A DNA stretch of 34,392 bases from Lentisphaeria bacterium (GTDB lineage: Bacteria > Verrucomicrobiota > Lentisphaeria > Victivallales > Victivallaceae), in the NCBI GenBank assembly GCA_017508135.1, contig JAFVZN010000059.1, positions 1 through 34,392 on the forward strand. The letters are read 5' to 3'. A program made the position numbers and the translations under genes. Each line of letters opens with the position of its first letter. Positions within the stretch are counted from its first letter, which is position 1. Positions 25,036-31,746 of the stretch are shown here, one piece after another. Below the pieces are notes generated by a model, which was given only the letters and a program-made list of their open reading frames with translations, was not told where the DNA came from and ran no database searches.

Positions 25036-25788
25036 ATGTATTATTTTGGTGGTATTGCAATGTTGGTCGTCGGCTTGGGCGGTCTGATTTTCTGTCAGAA
25101 GCAGCAGCGTGTCAACCCGGCAATGCAGAGTGTTGCGTATATCTTCGGCTTGGTCATGCTCGTCGGTTTCGGTTTTGTTCTCTATTCCCGTCTGGGCGGT
25201 GGAGAAGAGCTTGAAGCCCGGGAAAATGAGATGTTGTTCCTCTATTCCCGCAGTGCTGCCGCCGGTAAATGTTTGAAAGCGGCTGCTCCCGGTAAAAAAG
25301 TTCTTTTCATCACTTCTCCCAAGTGGGATGCCGAACCGACCCGCAAAGAACAGGTCGAAGCTCAGGTCAATGCTTTTAAAGAAGCTTACGGCAGCGGCGA
25401 TGTCATCATCGACTCCATCGAAGTTCCCAAAAACTTTGATGAAGAAGGTTCTGCTATCGAAGATGTCATGACGGTCAAAGAGTTCAAAGCTCTCTTTGCC
25501 AAGCATCCGGATGTCGGTGCCGTCGTTACTGATATCGGTTTGCCGGAACGCTGCAGCAGCTTGTTCAACGCCAAAACTGCGCCGGTCGTCTTCATGCTCA
25601 ATCAGGGACGTGTTGACGGCAAGACGGTCAAGTCTCTCTTCAAGAAAGGCAAGATCGCCGGTATGGTCTCCTACAAGAACAAAGCTGACTATGACAAACC
25701 TGCCAATTCCAAGGATCTGCTCGAAAGTTTCAGTATCCGTTACGAATTGGTCGATGCGTCCAACTACACCAAGTATCAGCTGGATTGA
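25036..25788 (+). CDS. Two-TM membrane protein of unknown function
   Basis: A 250-residue protein with two N-terminal hydrophobic segments (about 4-21 and 34-52) separated by a short polar loop (QKQQRVNP), then a soluble domain of about 195 residues. The soluble part has alternating beta and alpha patterns (KKVLFITSPKW, GDVIIDSIEVPKNF, PDVGAVVTDIGLP, APVVFMLNQG), suggestive of a Rossmann-like or periplasmic-binding-like fold, but no family is recognised. Start: ATG 25036 with GGAGGT 6-7 nt upstream. It has its own strong promoter and terminator, so it is probably abundant. The topology, with the domain either inside or outside, cannot be settled from sequence alone. Confidence 0.85.
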   Translation: MYYFGGIAMLVVGLGGLIFCQKQQRVNPAMQSVAYIFGLVMLVGFGFVLYSRLGGGEELEARENEMLFLYSRSAAAGKCLKAAAPGKKVLFITSPKWDAEPTRKEQVEAQVNAFKEAYGSGDVIIDSIEVPKNFDEEGSAIEDVMTVKEFKALFAKHPDVGAVVTDIGLPERCSSLFNAKTAPVVFMLNQGRVDGKTVKSLFKKGKIAGMVSYKNKADYDKPANSKDLLESFSIRYELVDASNYTKYQLD

Positions 25789-25818
25789 CAGTTGCATTTC
25801 ATCAACAGAAAATCTGTT

Positions 25819-25852
25819 ATCCGGAGTGGATCTTTCACTCCGGATTTTTTTT
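25819..25852 (+). terminator. Rho-independent terminator after two-TM protein
   Basis: A 10-bp perfect stem ATCCGGAGTG/CACTCCGGAT (25819-25828, 25836-25845) with a 7-nt loop and eight T (25845-25852). Confidence 0.93.
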
Positions 25853-25868
25853 GAGATATTGACGTGTT

Positions 25869-26507
25869 ATGAGTAATTATACTACGATATATATGGTGCG
25901 CCACGGCGAAACTTCCGCAAATGCCACGCACACTATCCAGGGACAGAGTGATGTTCCGTTGAATGAAAACGGCATTTTTCAGGCGGGCTTGATCGCCGCC
26001 CGTTTGAAGTTCCGCGCGTTTGCAGCGATTTATTCAAGTGACCTGTCGCGCGCGATGGTGACGGCGCAGAAAATCGCCAACGGGCGCGAGGTTATCGCTG
26101 ATCCGGAATTGCGGGAATGGCATCTCGGTCATTGGCAGGGAATGAATATTGCCGATGTCAAAGCTGAATTTCCGGAGGAATACGCCGCATTTCACCGCGA
26201 TGATCCGGGGGCGGCGATCGCCGGCGGTGAAAGCAGTGCGGAATTTCTTTCCCGCGTTTCCCGGGTGATGGAGAAACTTGCCGCCCGCCATCCCGGGAGA
26301 GATATCCTCTGTATCACCCACGGCGGTTTTGTCAGTAAAGCGTTGAAGTATGTCATGCAATACGATGCGGCTCCCCTGCCGCCCTGCATGGATAATACTG
26401 CCCTCTTTGCCTTTCGGACCCTTGACGGTAAACATTGGCAGCTGCAATGCTGGAACGATACTGCGCATTTGGAAAATACTGCTCTGGTCGACGCTTCCGC
26501 ATTATAA
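25869..26507 (+). CDS. Histidine phosphatase family protein (phosphoglycerate mutase-like)
   Basis: A 212-residue member of the histidine phosphatase superfamily, which work through a phospho-histidine. Catalytic residues are all visible: the RHGET motif (R11, H12), R61 in SSDLSRA, acidic E83 in LREWHLGHWQG and H151 in CITHGG. The family includes cobalamin pathway phosphatases (CobC), GpmB-like sugar-phosphate phosphatases and others; no neighbour points to a pathway, so the substrate is open. Start: ATG 25869 lies only 16 nt after the preceding terminator and has no clear ribosome-binding site; translation may be leaderless. A second ATG, just before VRHGE, is possible but would cut the first strand. 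Hairpin repeats follow the gene. Confidence 0.88.
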   Translation: MSNYTTIYMVRHGETSANATHTIQGQSDVPLNENGIFQAGLIAARLKFRAFAAIYSSDLSRAMVTAQKIANGREVIADPELREWHLGHWQGMNIADVKAEFPEEYAAFHRDDPGAAIAGGESSAEFLSRVSRVMEKLAARHPGRDILCITHGGFVSKALKYVMQYDAAPLPPCMDNTALFAFRTLDGKHWQLQCWNDTAHLENTALVDASAL

Positions 26508-26540
26508 ACCGGCGGTGTCTCGCGTACAAGACACACCCTC

Positions 26541-26677
26541 CTGCCAACTCCGCTTGCGCTGAACCAACGCCGTAAGGCGTTCATAAGCCGCGCAAGCGGC
26601 GCACAAACACACACTCCAACCCGGTTCTGCTTGCTCCGAACCAACGCCGCAAGGCGTTCATACGCCGCGCAAGCGGC
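26541..26677. repeat. Tandem cruciform-forming repeat (two units, 77-nt period)
   Basis: Two 40-nt units (26561-26600 and 26638-26677) differ at two positions. Each contains two perfect hairpins: AACGCC/GGCGTT around a 4-nt GYAA loop, and GCCGC/GCGGC around GCAA. In the first unit an outer 10-bp stem CCGCTTGCGC (26550-26559)/GCGCAAGCGG (26590-26599) encloses the inner hairpin. Flanking sequence is also partly repeated (ACACAC, CCAAC, GCTTGC). Further stems lie nearby: GTGTCT/AGACAC (about 26516-26535) and GTCGCC/GGCGAC (about 26699-26714). The gap 26508-26926 lies between convergent genes and has no gene I can support. Confidence 0.75.
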
Positions 26678-26788
26678 ATCCCTCACCCACGACCCTGGTC
26701 GCCGACAGGCGACACATACTCCAGTTGATCCGCCACCCAAATTTATCCGCCGAAGTTTTGATTTTACAAGAAATGAGACAATAGCTGT

Positions 26789-26835
26789 AAAAAAATCGGA
26801 ATTGCTCTTACCGTCATACGATAAAAGCAATTCCG
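26789..26835 (-). terminator. Rho-independent terminator for the lipoprotein gene
   Basis: A perfect 10-bp stem CGGAATTGCT/AGCAATTCCG (26797-26806, 26826-26835), 19-nt partly paired loop; read leftward it is followed by ATTTTTTT (26789-26796). Another 9-bp stem, TGCGGGGAA/TTCCCCGCA (26859-26899), lies between it and the gene but lacks a T-tract. Confidence 0.7.
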
Positions 26836-26926
26836 TTGAAAGTTTTTGGAAGATCCGGTGCGGGGAAGATGATCTTTTCAAAGAGGTGTTTTCCCCGCAA
26901 AGTTATTTTGCAACAGCTCAAGTTTC

Positions 26927-27361
26927 TTACGGCTGGCTGTCGAACTCCTTCGCCGCCATATCCAATGCGGAACCCCGGGTACGGACTCCGGTTCCGGATG
27001 CCTGTATCGAACGCCGCGTAATTCCGAAGAAGATGAAACTTTCATCGGTCGTGACCTGCACATTCATGACCCGCGCCGCTTTGCGTGCTTTGGCTTCTTT
27101 GGTCAGCAGATAGATCACATTTTCCGTCGTCAGATTGTTGCGGAACATGGTTCCTTCACCGTCACCGCGCGGACTTCCCACAAAGATCGGCAGACCGAAG
27201 AAATAATATCCCGGAATTTCCACATAAGTCTGGCACACCGCCTTTTCATTGGGCGTACCCAACCCCATGCTGTTGAATTTCTGCGTGGATTCCACGGTGG
27301 TGCATCCGGCAAGCAGAACCGCCATAGCCGCAACTGCTGCGAATAGAACTGTTTTTTTCAT
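26927..27361 (-). CDS. Small lipoprotein of unknown function
   Basis: A 144-residue protein with a signal peptide and lipobox, LLAG-C with Cys20 as the acylation site, so an outer- or inner-membrane lipoprotein. The mature part has short motifs (GYYFFGLPIFVGSPRGDGEG and ESFIFFGITRRSIQASGTGVR) with no family I recognise; the FFG repeats suggest a small beta-domain. Start: ATG 27361 with GGAGAAA just upstream. Its own promoter (27396-27424) overlaps the end of the upstream thioredoxin-like gene, and a hairpin terminator follows. Confidence 0.85.
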   Translation of the reverse strand: MKKTVLFAAVAAMAVLLAGCTTVESTQKFNSMGLGTPNEKAVCQTYVEIPGYYFFGLPIFVGSPRGDGEGTMFRNNLTTENVIYLLTKEAKARKAARVMNVQVTTDESFIFFGITRRSIQASGTGVRTRGSALDMAAKEFDSQP

Positions 27362-27395
27362 TTTTCTCCTTTCTTTGTGTTTTATGTAATGTTAT

Positions 27396-27424
27396 AATAT
27401 ATCCTTGATGACCGATTATTTCAA
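27396..27424 (-). promoter_or_regulatory. Promoter for the lipoprotein gene
   Basis: Minus-strand TTGAAA (27419-27424), 17-nt spacer, TATATT (27396-27401). The -35 overlaps the stop region of the upstream gene. Confidence 0.65.
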
Positions 27425-28441
27425 GCTCTTTGCGGCAGTTTTTATCGCCTGTTTCAAACCCTGATATGACCGTCTTACGCGTATGTCGGATTTGACCTTT
27501 TTTACCTCCGCATCGGTGAAAACAAATGACGGCACGCCTCTGCTTCTCCAGAACGGATACTTTTGCCTTATCATTCCCCAGCCGCCTGCAGGAACGTGGA
27601 TGTAAACCGCAACACACTCTTTTACGACCAGTTTTTCCACCTCTTTTTTATCCAGGACATTGCGCCGCAGTCCTTTGCACGGACCGCACCAGTCGGTTCC
27701 GGAAAACAGCCACATGATCGGCAAGCCGCGTTTTGCGGCGAACTCTTTCGCTTTTTCCGGATCAATGAACCATCCTGCCGGGGGATCGCCTTTGGGATCA
27801 CTGTTTGCCTTGCGCTGTCTTGCGGCTTCCGCTTTCTGGCTGTTTGCGGAATATTTTTCATCGTCACCGCTGTTATTACTGTCCGGTTTGATCTGTTTTT
27901 TCCGTGCAGAACTTTTTCGCACAACCTTATCTTCTTTATCGGGCATGGCATTGCTTACCGCCGCTGCCGGTCTCTTGTTGCTGTTATTATGCACGGCAAG
28001 TGCCGCCGCGCTCTGTTTTACCGCCTTGCGGAAACTTGCCGCGTTCAATGCCGGTTCTGCGATTTTCAAATCTTTCCCGTCCGGCGTGACAAAATACATT
28101 GCCGGCAGCGGAACTCCGCTTTCCAGCTCCAGGAAAGGAAATCGTTCTTTCATCCGGTTCAAATAATTCCGCTTCCACGTTGTCGCCGCCGGTAACTTTA
28201 TATATGCTGTGACACATCCGTTGCGCATTGCGGAGATTATCTGGTCGCTCCCCGTCATCTTGGCTATGAACTCATCTGAACTCTTGTTCTCTCCGGCAAA
28301 TATTATCAGCACCGGCTTGTTCAGCTCTGCCGCTTGCGCTTTTGCCGTTTCATAATTCCGATACCACCAGTTCGGTACTGCCGCCATGCCGCATATCGCT
28401 GCCACGCTCAACATTACCGCCGTACTTATTGACTTTATCAT
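27416..28441 (-). CDS. Exported protein with two thioredoxin-like domains
   Basis: A 341-residue protein. Signal peptide (about 1-21, AICGMAAVP); first thioredoxin-like domain (about 25-145: KPVLIIFAGENKSSDEF where the active-site cysteines are missing, and GVPLPAMYFVTPDG with the cis-Pro); a charged, low-complexity linker (about 155-220); second domain (about 222-341) with an intact CxxC, WCGPC (C252, C255), and the cis-Pro stretch RGVPSFVFTD. The second domain could exchange disulfides in the periplasm; the first is probably a binding or regulatory module. Start: ATG 28441 with AAGGAGG 5-6 nt upstream. It has a strong promoter at 28494-28522. Substrate unknown. Confidence 0.87.
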   Translation of the reverse strand: MIKSISTAVMLSVAAICGMAAVPNWWYRNYETAKAQAAELNKPVLIIFAGENKSSDEFIAKMTGSDQIISAMRNGCVTAYIKLPAATTWKRNYLNRMKERFPFLELESGVPLPAMYFVTPDGKDLKIAEPALNAASFRKAVKQSAAALAVHNNSNKRPAAAVSNAMPDKEDKVVRKSSARKKQIKPDSNNSGDDEKYSANSQKAEAARQRKANSDPKGDPPAGWFIDPEKAKEFAAKRGLPIMWLFSGTDWCGPCKGLRRNVLDKKEVEKLVVKECVAVYIHVPAGGWGMIRQKYPFWRSRGVPSFVFTDAEVKKVKSDIRVRRSYQGLKQAIKTAAKSLK

Positions 28442-28493
28442 TTTTTCCTCCTTGTAGAAACGATTTCCCCACTTTGCTCTCTGGGCACACATT

Positions 28494-28522
28494 ACTATAC
28501 TTTATTTTTACAATATTTTCAA
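28494..28522 (-). promoter_or_regulatory. Promoter for the thioredoxin-like gene
   Basis: Minus-strand TTGAAA (28517-28522), 17-nt spacer, TATAGT (28494-28499). The A repeat (copy 1) ends 39 nt upstream of the -35. Confidence 0.7.
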
Positions 28523-28561
28523 CTGCATTGTTTAAAATATTTCGTTTTTTCAACTTTTTCC

Positions 28562-28596
28562 ACAGCTGTCCCATAAAAATCAAACCTTCGGCGGCG
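28562..28596 (-). repeat. Repeat A, copy 1 (upstream of thioredoxin-like gene)
   Basis: 35 nt identical to the reverse complement of 31585-31619. It begins with the palindrome ACAGCTGT and ends with a GGCGGC that can pair with a GCCGCC just beyond it (28591-28608 region). It lies on the promoter-proximal side of the thioredoxin-like gene. Confidence 0.85.
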
Positions 28597-28835
28597 GGAG
28601 AGCCGCCTCGCCGCTCGTGCTTCGCACTCGACGGTTGCAGTCGATTTTCCGGAGACCTCGCCCTCCCTCATTCCGGGCGGCTTATGCCGTCCTCATAACT
28701 GCGGGTAAGGTAGTTTTAAAGTATTACACCTTGTCCCGGCGGAGCGAAAGCGGAGACGGATCCAGCGTTGCCAGTGCGACTTGACGTCGACCTTGCCGCA
28801 CACTGCATCCGCCGGTCGCGATCATGGCATTGTAC
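28597..28835. other. Hairpin-rich insert between repeats A and B
   Basis: About 230 nt absent from copy 2, where only 10 nt separate A and B. It contains several short stems (for example CGTGC/GCAC, GGCGGC/GCCGTC) and no convincing gene on either strand. It could be an inserted element or material deleted from copy 2. This is the main part of the 583-nt gap 28442-29024. Confidence 0.5.
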
Positions 28836-28928
28836 GATCTTTGCAAAATCTGACAAAATCACTTTTTGAAAATCAGAAATTTCTCTGCGCAAACAGTGAT
28901 AAAAAACACTGTTTTTGAAAAATTATGG
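28836..28928 (+). repeat. Repeat B, copy 1 (upstream of tRNA-Thr)
   Basis: 93 nt that match the reverse complement of 31482-31574 at 91 positions with no gap. Contains the perfect palindrome AGAAATTTCT (28875-28884) and an 8-bp inverted repeat AAACAGTG/CACTGTTT (28891-28914). It ends about 50 nt before the -35 of the tRNA promoter. Confidence 0.9.
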
Positions 28929-28979
28929 GATATCTGTGACTTTTTCAATTAAAAATCTCTTTTTTTCCCCTATCTGTAA

Positions 28980-29007
28980 TTGACTTTTTAATTTTTTGCG
29001 CTATATT
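28980..29007 (+). promoter_or_regulatory. Promoter for tRNA-Thr
   Basis: TTGACT (28980-28985), 16-nt spacer, TATATT (29002-29007), 17 nt before the mature tRNA 5' end. Confidence 0.7.
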
Positions 29008-29024
29008 CTATCAATAACACAGGT

Positions 29025-29100
29025 GCCAATTTAGCTCAGTCGGTAGAGCAGCTCACTCGTAATGAGCAGGTCATCGGTTCGATTCCGATAATTGGCTCCA
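29025..29100 (+). tRNA. tRNA-Thr (anticodon CGT)
   Basis: A complete 76-nt cloverleaf with encoded CCA. Acceptor stem GCCAATT/AATTGGC, D stem GCTC/GAGC, anticodon stem GCTCA/TGAGC with loop CTCGTAA (anticodon CGT, reading ACG Thr), T stem ATCGG/CCGAT with loop TTCGATT, discriminator T and CCA at 29098-29100. Confidence 0.97.
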
Positions 29101-29130
29101 TTTACTTTTTTTTACGGAAAAAAAAGTAAA
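29101..29130. other. AT-rich 13-bp hairpin abutting the tRNA 3' end
   Basis: A perfect 13-bp inverted repeat starts on the base after CCA: TTTACTTTTTTTT (29101-29113), loop ACGG, AAAAAAAAGTAAA (29118-29130). The T-run is in the 5' arm rather than after the stem, so it is an unusual terminator if it is one; it could act in 3' processing or in termination of transcripts from either side. Confidence 0.55.
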
Positions 29131-29239
29131 ACAAAAAAAACGGGATATCGCGCCTTCCCGTTGGTCAGGCTTGATCGATTTTTGATCCTTTGCAAACCAC
29201 ATTTTTTCGGCAGGTTTGTCTTGTATCACCGCTTTGCTC

Positions 29240-29255
29240 ATTGGCTGTCGCCAAT
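29240..29255. repeat. Small hairpin repeating the tRNA acceptor stem
   Basis: ATTGGC-TGTC-GCCAAT, a 6-bp stem with the same bases as the acceptor arms of the neighbouring tRNA-Thr in inverse order. The rest of 29131-29292 contains no gene or clear signal. Confidence 0.35.
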
Positions 29256-29292
29256 TACGCAATTCTCACTTGCCTGTCGGTTGCCGTTGGGC

Positions 29293-30030
29293 TTACTCCC
29301 AGAGGTTCGGCTTTTTTTCCATCTCTTCCGCCCCGGGAAAGTCCGGGAAAAAATCAAATCCGGTCGCCTCTTCTATCTGGTCTACTGCCACGACAAAGGT
29401 GTTCAATCTTCTTTTTGTCGCATTGTTCGGAATGATATATGCCGTCATCTTATACGGTTTTGTCATGTCAAGGATTATCTTGTAAAATGCGTCCGGCACC
29501 GGGATATTTCGTTTCCCCATCACCTTCTGAGTCCCGAAAAACAACGGTCCGGTGATGATACATAACTTTTCCTCCTTCAACGCCCATTTGCGCACCTTTT
29601 CTTCCAGACGTTTCCATATCCCCCGGTTGCATCCCGGCAGCTGCGGAGAAATATTGCTCATATAGAAGCTGTGGGTCATGGTTATTTTGGAAAAACTCAT
29701 GTCGGCTGCCGGTGCCAGATGTCCCCGGTCGTATCCGGTCCTCCGGTAATCTGCCGGTTTTACCGGATTCAATCTTATTTCCGGGTCAGGCGCAAATCGA
29801 TTTTTTCTCCTTACTTTCGGCATTTTCAACTGTTTTGCGGTCAGTATGTAACATGCCCATACCGCCTGTTTCCGTTTATGGCTGTATCCTAAAGCGAAAC
29901 CTTTCCGGTTCAGCAGTATATCCGGTGCTGACGGCAGACCGAATATAAGGTGATCTGACTCCTGTTCTCCTGCCGCTGTCGTAAACAGCAACAATGCCAA
30001 CAGCAGAAATATGGTCACTTCCTTTAACAT
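29293..30030 (-). CDS. Exported DNA/RNA non-specific endonuclease
   Basis: A 245-residue beta-beta-alpha-metal nuclease of the Serratia NucA/EndoG family. Signal peptide (about 1-20, LLLALLLFTTAAGEQ). The DRGH motif is DRGHLAPAAD with catalytic H104; the metal ligand Asn is N135 (LPGCNRGIW) and E143 follows eight residues later, matching the H89-N119-E127 spacing of Serratia nuclease. Also YNISPQ-like MSNISPQ and ITGPLFF near the C-terminal side. Likely function is periplasmic or extracellular degradation of nucleic acid for nutrient use. Start ATG 30030, 3 nt after the upstream stop, with GGTGAT as a weak ribosome-binding site. Last gene of the operon with the serine hydrolase and NFU protein. 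Confidence 0.9.
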   Translation of the reverse strand: MLKEVTIFLLLALLLFTTAAGEQESDHLIFGLPSAPDILLNRKGFALGYSHKRKQAVWACYILTAKQLKMPKVRRKNRFAPDPEIRLNPVKPADYRRTGYDRGHLAPAADMSFSKITMTHSFYMSNISPQLPGCNRGIWKRLEEKVRKWALKEEKLCIITGPLFFGTQKVMGKRNIPVPDAFYKIILDMTKPYKMTAYIIPNNATKRRLNTFVVAVDQIEEATGFDFFPDFPGAEEMEKKPNLWE

Positions 30031-30033
30031 TGA

Positions 30034-31113
30034 TCACCAGTTCCGTATCGGCAAATTCAGCAGTTCAGATATCCGGTTTCTCACCGGATGCACCGGATGC
30101 GAGGGCAGGGGACGGTTTTTGGCAAATCCTACTGCCCACCCGGTATCCCGGTCGTAAAATCCCTCCGCTCCGGCGGCTCCCCCGTGACCGAATATTCGCG
30201 TTCTTTTATAAATCGGTCCGGACAGCACCAACCCCAAACCAAAGTGGTTCCACACGTTGTCCGGTATAATATCTTTTTCGTCCCGCCACTCTCTTTCAGT
30301 AGCAATATCCAGAATTTTCTGCGGGAGCAGCTCCACTCCCCGCACTTCCCCTTTCAACGCCGAATAAAATCTCGCCAGTGCCCGGGCGCTTCCGCAGGCA
30401 TTGAAAGAAGGGATACAGCTTTGTCTTACGGTTTTATTGTTGAGCTTTTCAGCATACCATGACGGCTTTTGCGGCATCAAAGTGTCGTCTACCGGTGCAA
30501 ACCGTTTATCACTTTCTTCATCGGTTCCGAAGAAAAACTCGTTTTCGATTTGGCACGGCTTCAAAATCCGTTCCGAAAGTATTTGCTGTAACGGTTTTTT
30601 TTCTGTCAGCACCAGCAAATTTCCTGCCAGCCATGCGAAGGTCAAAGGGTGGTAAACGCACTTTTCTCCCGGCTTGCTCCGGGGAGTGAGTTCTGCCGTT
30701 TTGCGGCACATTTGCTCCCAGTCTGCCAGATCATCGTCGGATTTTGTCCGGGGCAGGATATACATTCCCGCCCGGTGTGACAGGATGTGTTCGACGGTGA
30801 TCTCTTTCTTTTCGGCAGTGCCGAACTCTTTCCAGAATTCAGCAAGCGGAGTATCCAGATCGAACACTCCCTTTGCCACGGATTGCAGCACTGCCGTTGC
30901 CAGCAGTGCCTTTCCGCAGGAAAAGAGAGGAAACAGGGTCGACGAGGTGACTTTCTCTCCCTCGCCTCCGGGGAGCGTGGTTCCGGCGGCGGTATCTACT
31001 ACCGCTTCTCCCTGACAGTAAATAGCGAACTGACAGCCGCACTCCTCTTGATTTTTACATGCGTTATCCAGTATGGACTGCACTTGACGGATAATCAGTT
31101 CCCAATTATACAT
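30034..31113 (-). CDS. Beta-lactamase-like serine hydrolase (class C/EstB type)
   Basis: A 359-residue member of the serine beta-lactamase/D-alanyl-D-alanine peptidase-like family. The SxxK motif is FSCGKAL (S65, K68); Y154 of YHP takes the place of the YxN tyrosine; FGHGGAAG near residue 319 is the HGG/KTG-like third motif. LSHRAGM is the usual helix after the first motif. No signal peptide, so a cytoplasmic esterase or peptidase is more likely than a true beta-lactamase. Start: ATG 31113, 15 nt after the NFU gene stop; no strong ribosome-binding site is seen. Substrate unknown. Confidence 0.88.
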   Translation of the reverse strand: MYNWELIIRQVQSILDNACKNQEECGCQFAIYCQGEAVVDTAAGTTLPGGEGEKVTSSTLFPLFSCGKALLATAVLQSVAKGVFDLDTPLAEFWKEFGTAEKKEITVEHILSHRAGMYILPRTKSDDDLADWEQMCRKTAELTPRSKPGEKCVYHPLTFAWLAGNLLVLTEKKPLQQILSERILKPCQIENEFFFGTDEESDKRFAPVDDTLMPQKPSWYAEKLNNKTVRQSCIPSFNACGSARALARFYSALKGEVRGVELLPQKILDIATEREWRDEKDIIPDNVWNHFGLGLVLSGPIYKRTRIFGHGGAAGAEGFYDRDTGWAVGFAKNRPLPSHPVHPVRNRISELLNLPIRNW

Positions 31114-31128
31114 GATTTGAGCCTGAGA

Positions 31129-31359
31129 TCACATGACCCGTTCAATGGTGATTTCGGGGTCGATCTCGGTACGGAGGATGCGTTCCAGACCGCTTTTGAT
31201 GGTCTGGGTGGCGTGCGGACACATGCCGCAGGCTCCGCGAAGTTTGAGGTAGACGATCTTTCCTTCGATGGAAACGATTTCAAGGTCTCCTCCATCCGCC
31301 TGCAAATGACAACGGAGTTCTTCAAGACGCTTGGTGATTCTTTCTGCCAGATTTTCCAT
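31129..31359 (-). CDS. NifU C-terminal domain (NFU-type) Fe-S scaffold protein
   Basis: A 76-residue protein consisting only of the NFU domain. It has the conserved LQADGGDLEIVSI and the Fe-S binding CxxC in LRGACGMCPHA (C44, C47). Such proteins carry a 4Fe-4S cluster between two subunits and hand it to apo-proteins. Start: ATG 31359; a longer ORF to 31413 would enter the promoter leader. It has its own promoter at 31402-31430 and heads the operon with the serine hydrolase and nuclease, which is an unusual setting, since no suf or isc genes are near. Confidence 0.92.
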   Translation of the reverse strand: MENLAERITKRLEELRCHLQADGGDLEIVSIEGKIVYLKLRGACGMCPHATQTIKSGLERILRTEIDPEITIERVM

Positions 31360-31401
31360 AATGATTCTTCTTTCTTGTGTTGTTGTTATGGTTCTCTGTT
31401 T

Positions 31402-31430
31402 ACTATACGGCAAAGGCGGTGAATTTTCAA
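31402..31430 (-). promoter_or_regulatory. Promoter for the NFU operon
   Basis: Minus-strand TTGAAA (31425-31430), 17-nt spacer, TATAGT (31402-31407). Repeat B (copy 2) ends about 51 nt upstream of the -35. Confidence 0.75.
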
Positions 31431-31481
31431 GTTTTTTTCAGCGGGGACAGATAATTTTTTCCAAAAATGACCACAGATATT

Positions 31482-31619
31482 CCATGATTTTTCAAAAACA
31501 GTGTTTTTTATCACTGTTTGCGCAGAGAAATTTCTGATTTTCAAAAAGTAATTTTGTCAGATTTTGCAAAGATCGCCCGCAATGCGCCGCCGAAGGTTTG
31601 ATTTTTATGGGACAGCTGT
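31482..31619 (-). repeat. Repeat B plus A, copy 2 (between NFU and symporter promoters)
   Basis: The B part (31482-31574) is 91/93 identical to 28836-28928 in inverse orientation, and the A part (31585-31619) is identical to 28562-28596. Only 10 nt separate them here. B faces the leftward NFU promoter and A faces the rightward symporter promoter. This accounts for most of the 387-nt gap 31360-31746. Confidence 0.9.
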
Positions 31620-31651
31620 AAAAAAAATTACTGAAAAATTATTGATTGGAC

Positions 31652-31680
31652 TTGACAAGGTTGCTGAACGGTGATATTTT
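31652..31680 (+). promoter_or_regulatory. Promoter for the symporter gene
   Basis: Perfect TTGACA (31652-31657), 17-nt spacer, TATTTT (31675-31680). Repeat A ends 32 nt upstream of the -35. Confidence 0.65.
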
Positions 31681-31746
31681 TTATATCGAAGTATTCGTAA
31701 AAATTCAGTAAAAATCAATAAACAATCGCGCAGGAGGTCGCGGCAG

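Noticed and set aside
26561..26677. CRISPR array
   Set aside because: Only two repeat units, with internal hairpins and partly repeated spacers; no cas genes.
26631..27113. Plus-strand reading frame of 160 codons
   Set aside because: It runs through the hairpin repeat, the terminator and the antisense of the lipoprotein gene; no start signal or domain.
28350..28583. Small minus-strand reading frame of 77 codons upstream of the thioredoxin-like gene
   Set aside because: It spans repeat A and the promoter and overlaps the start of the real gene in another frame.
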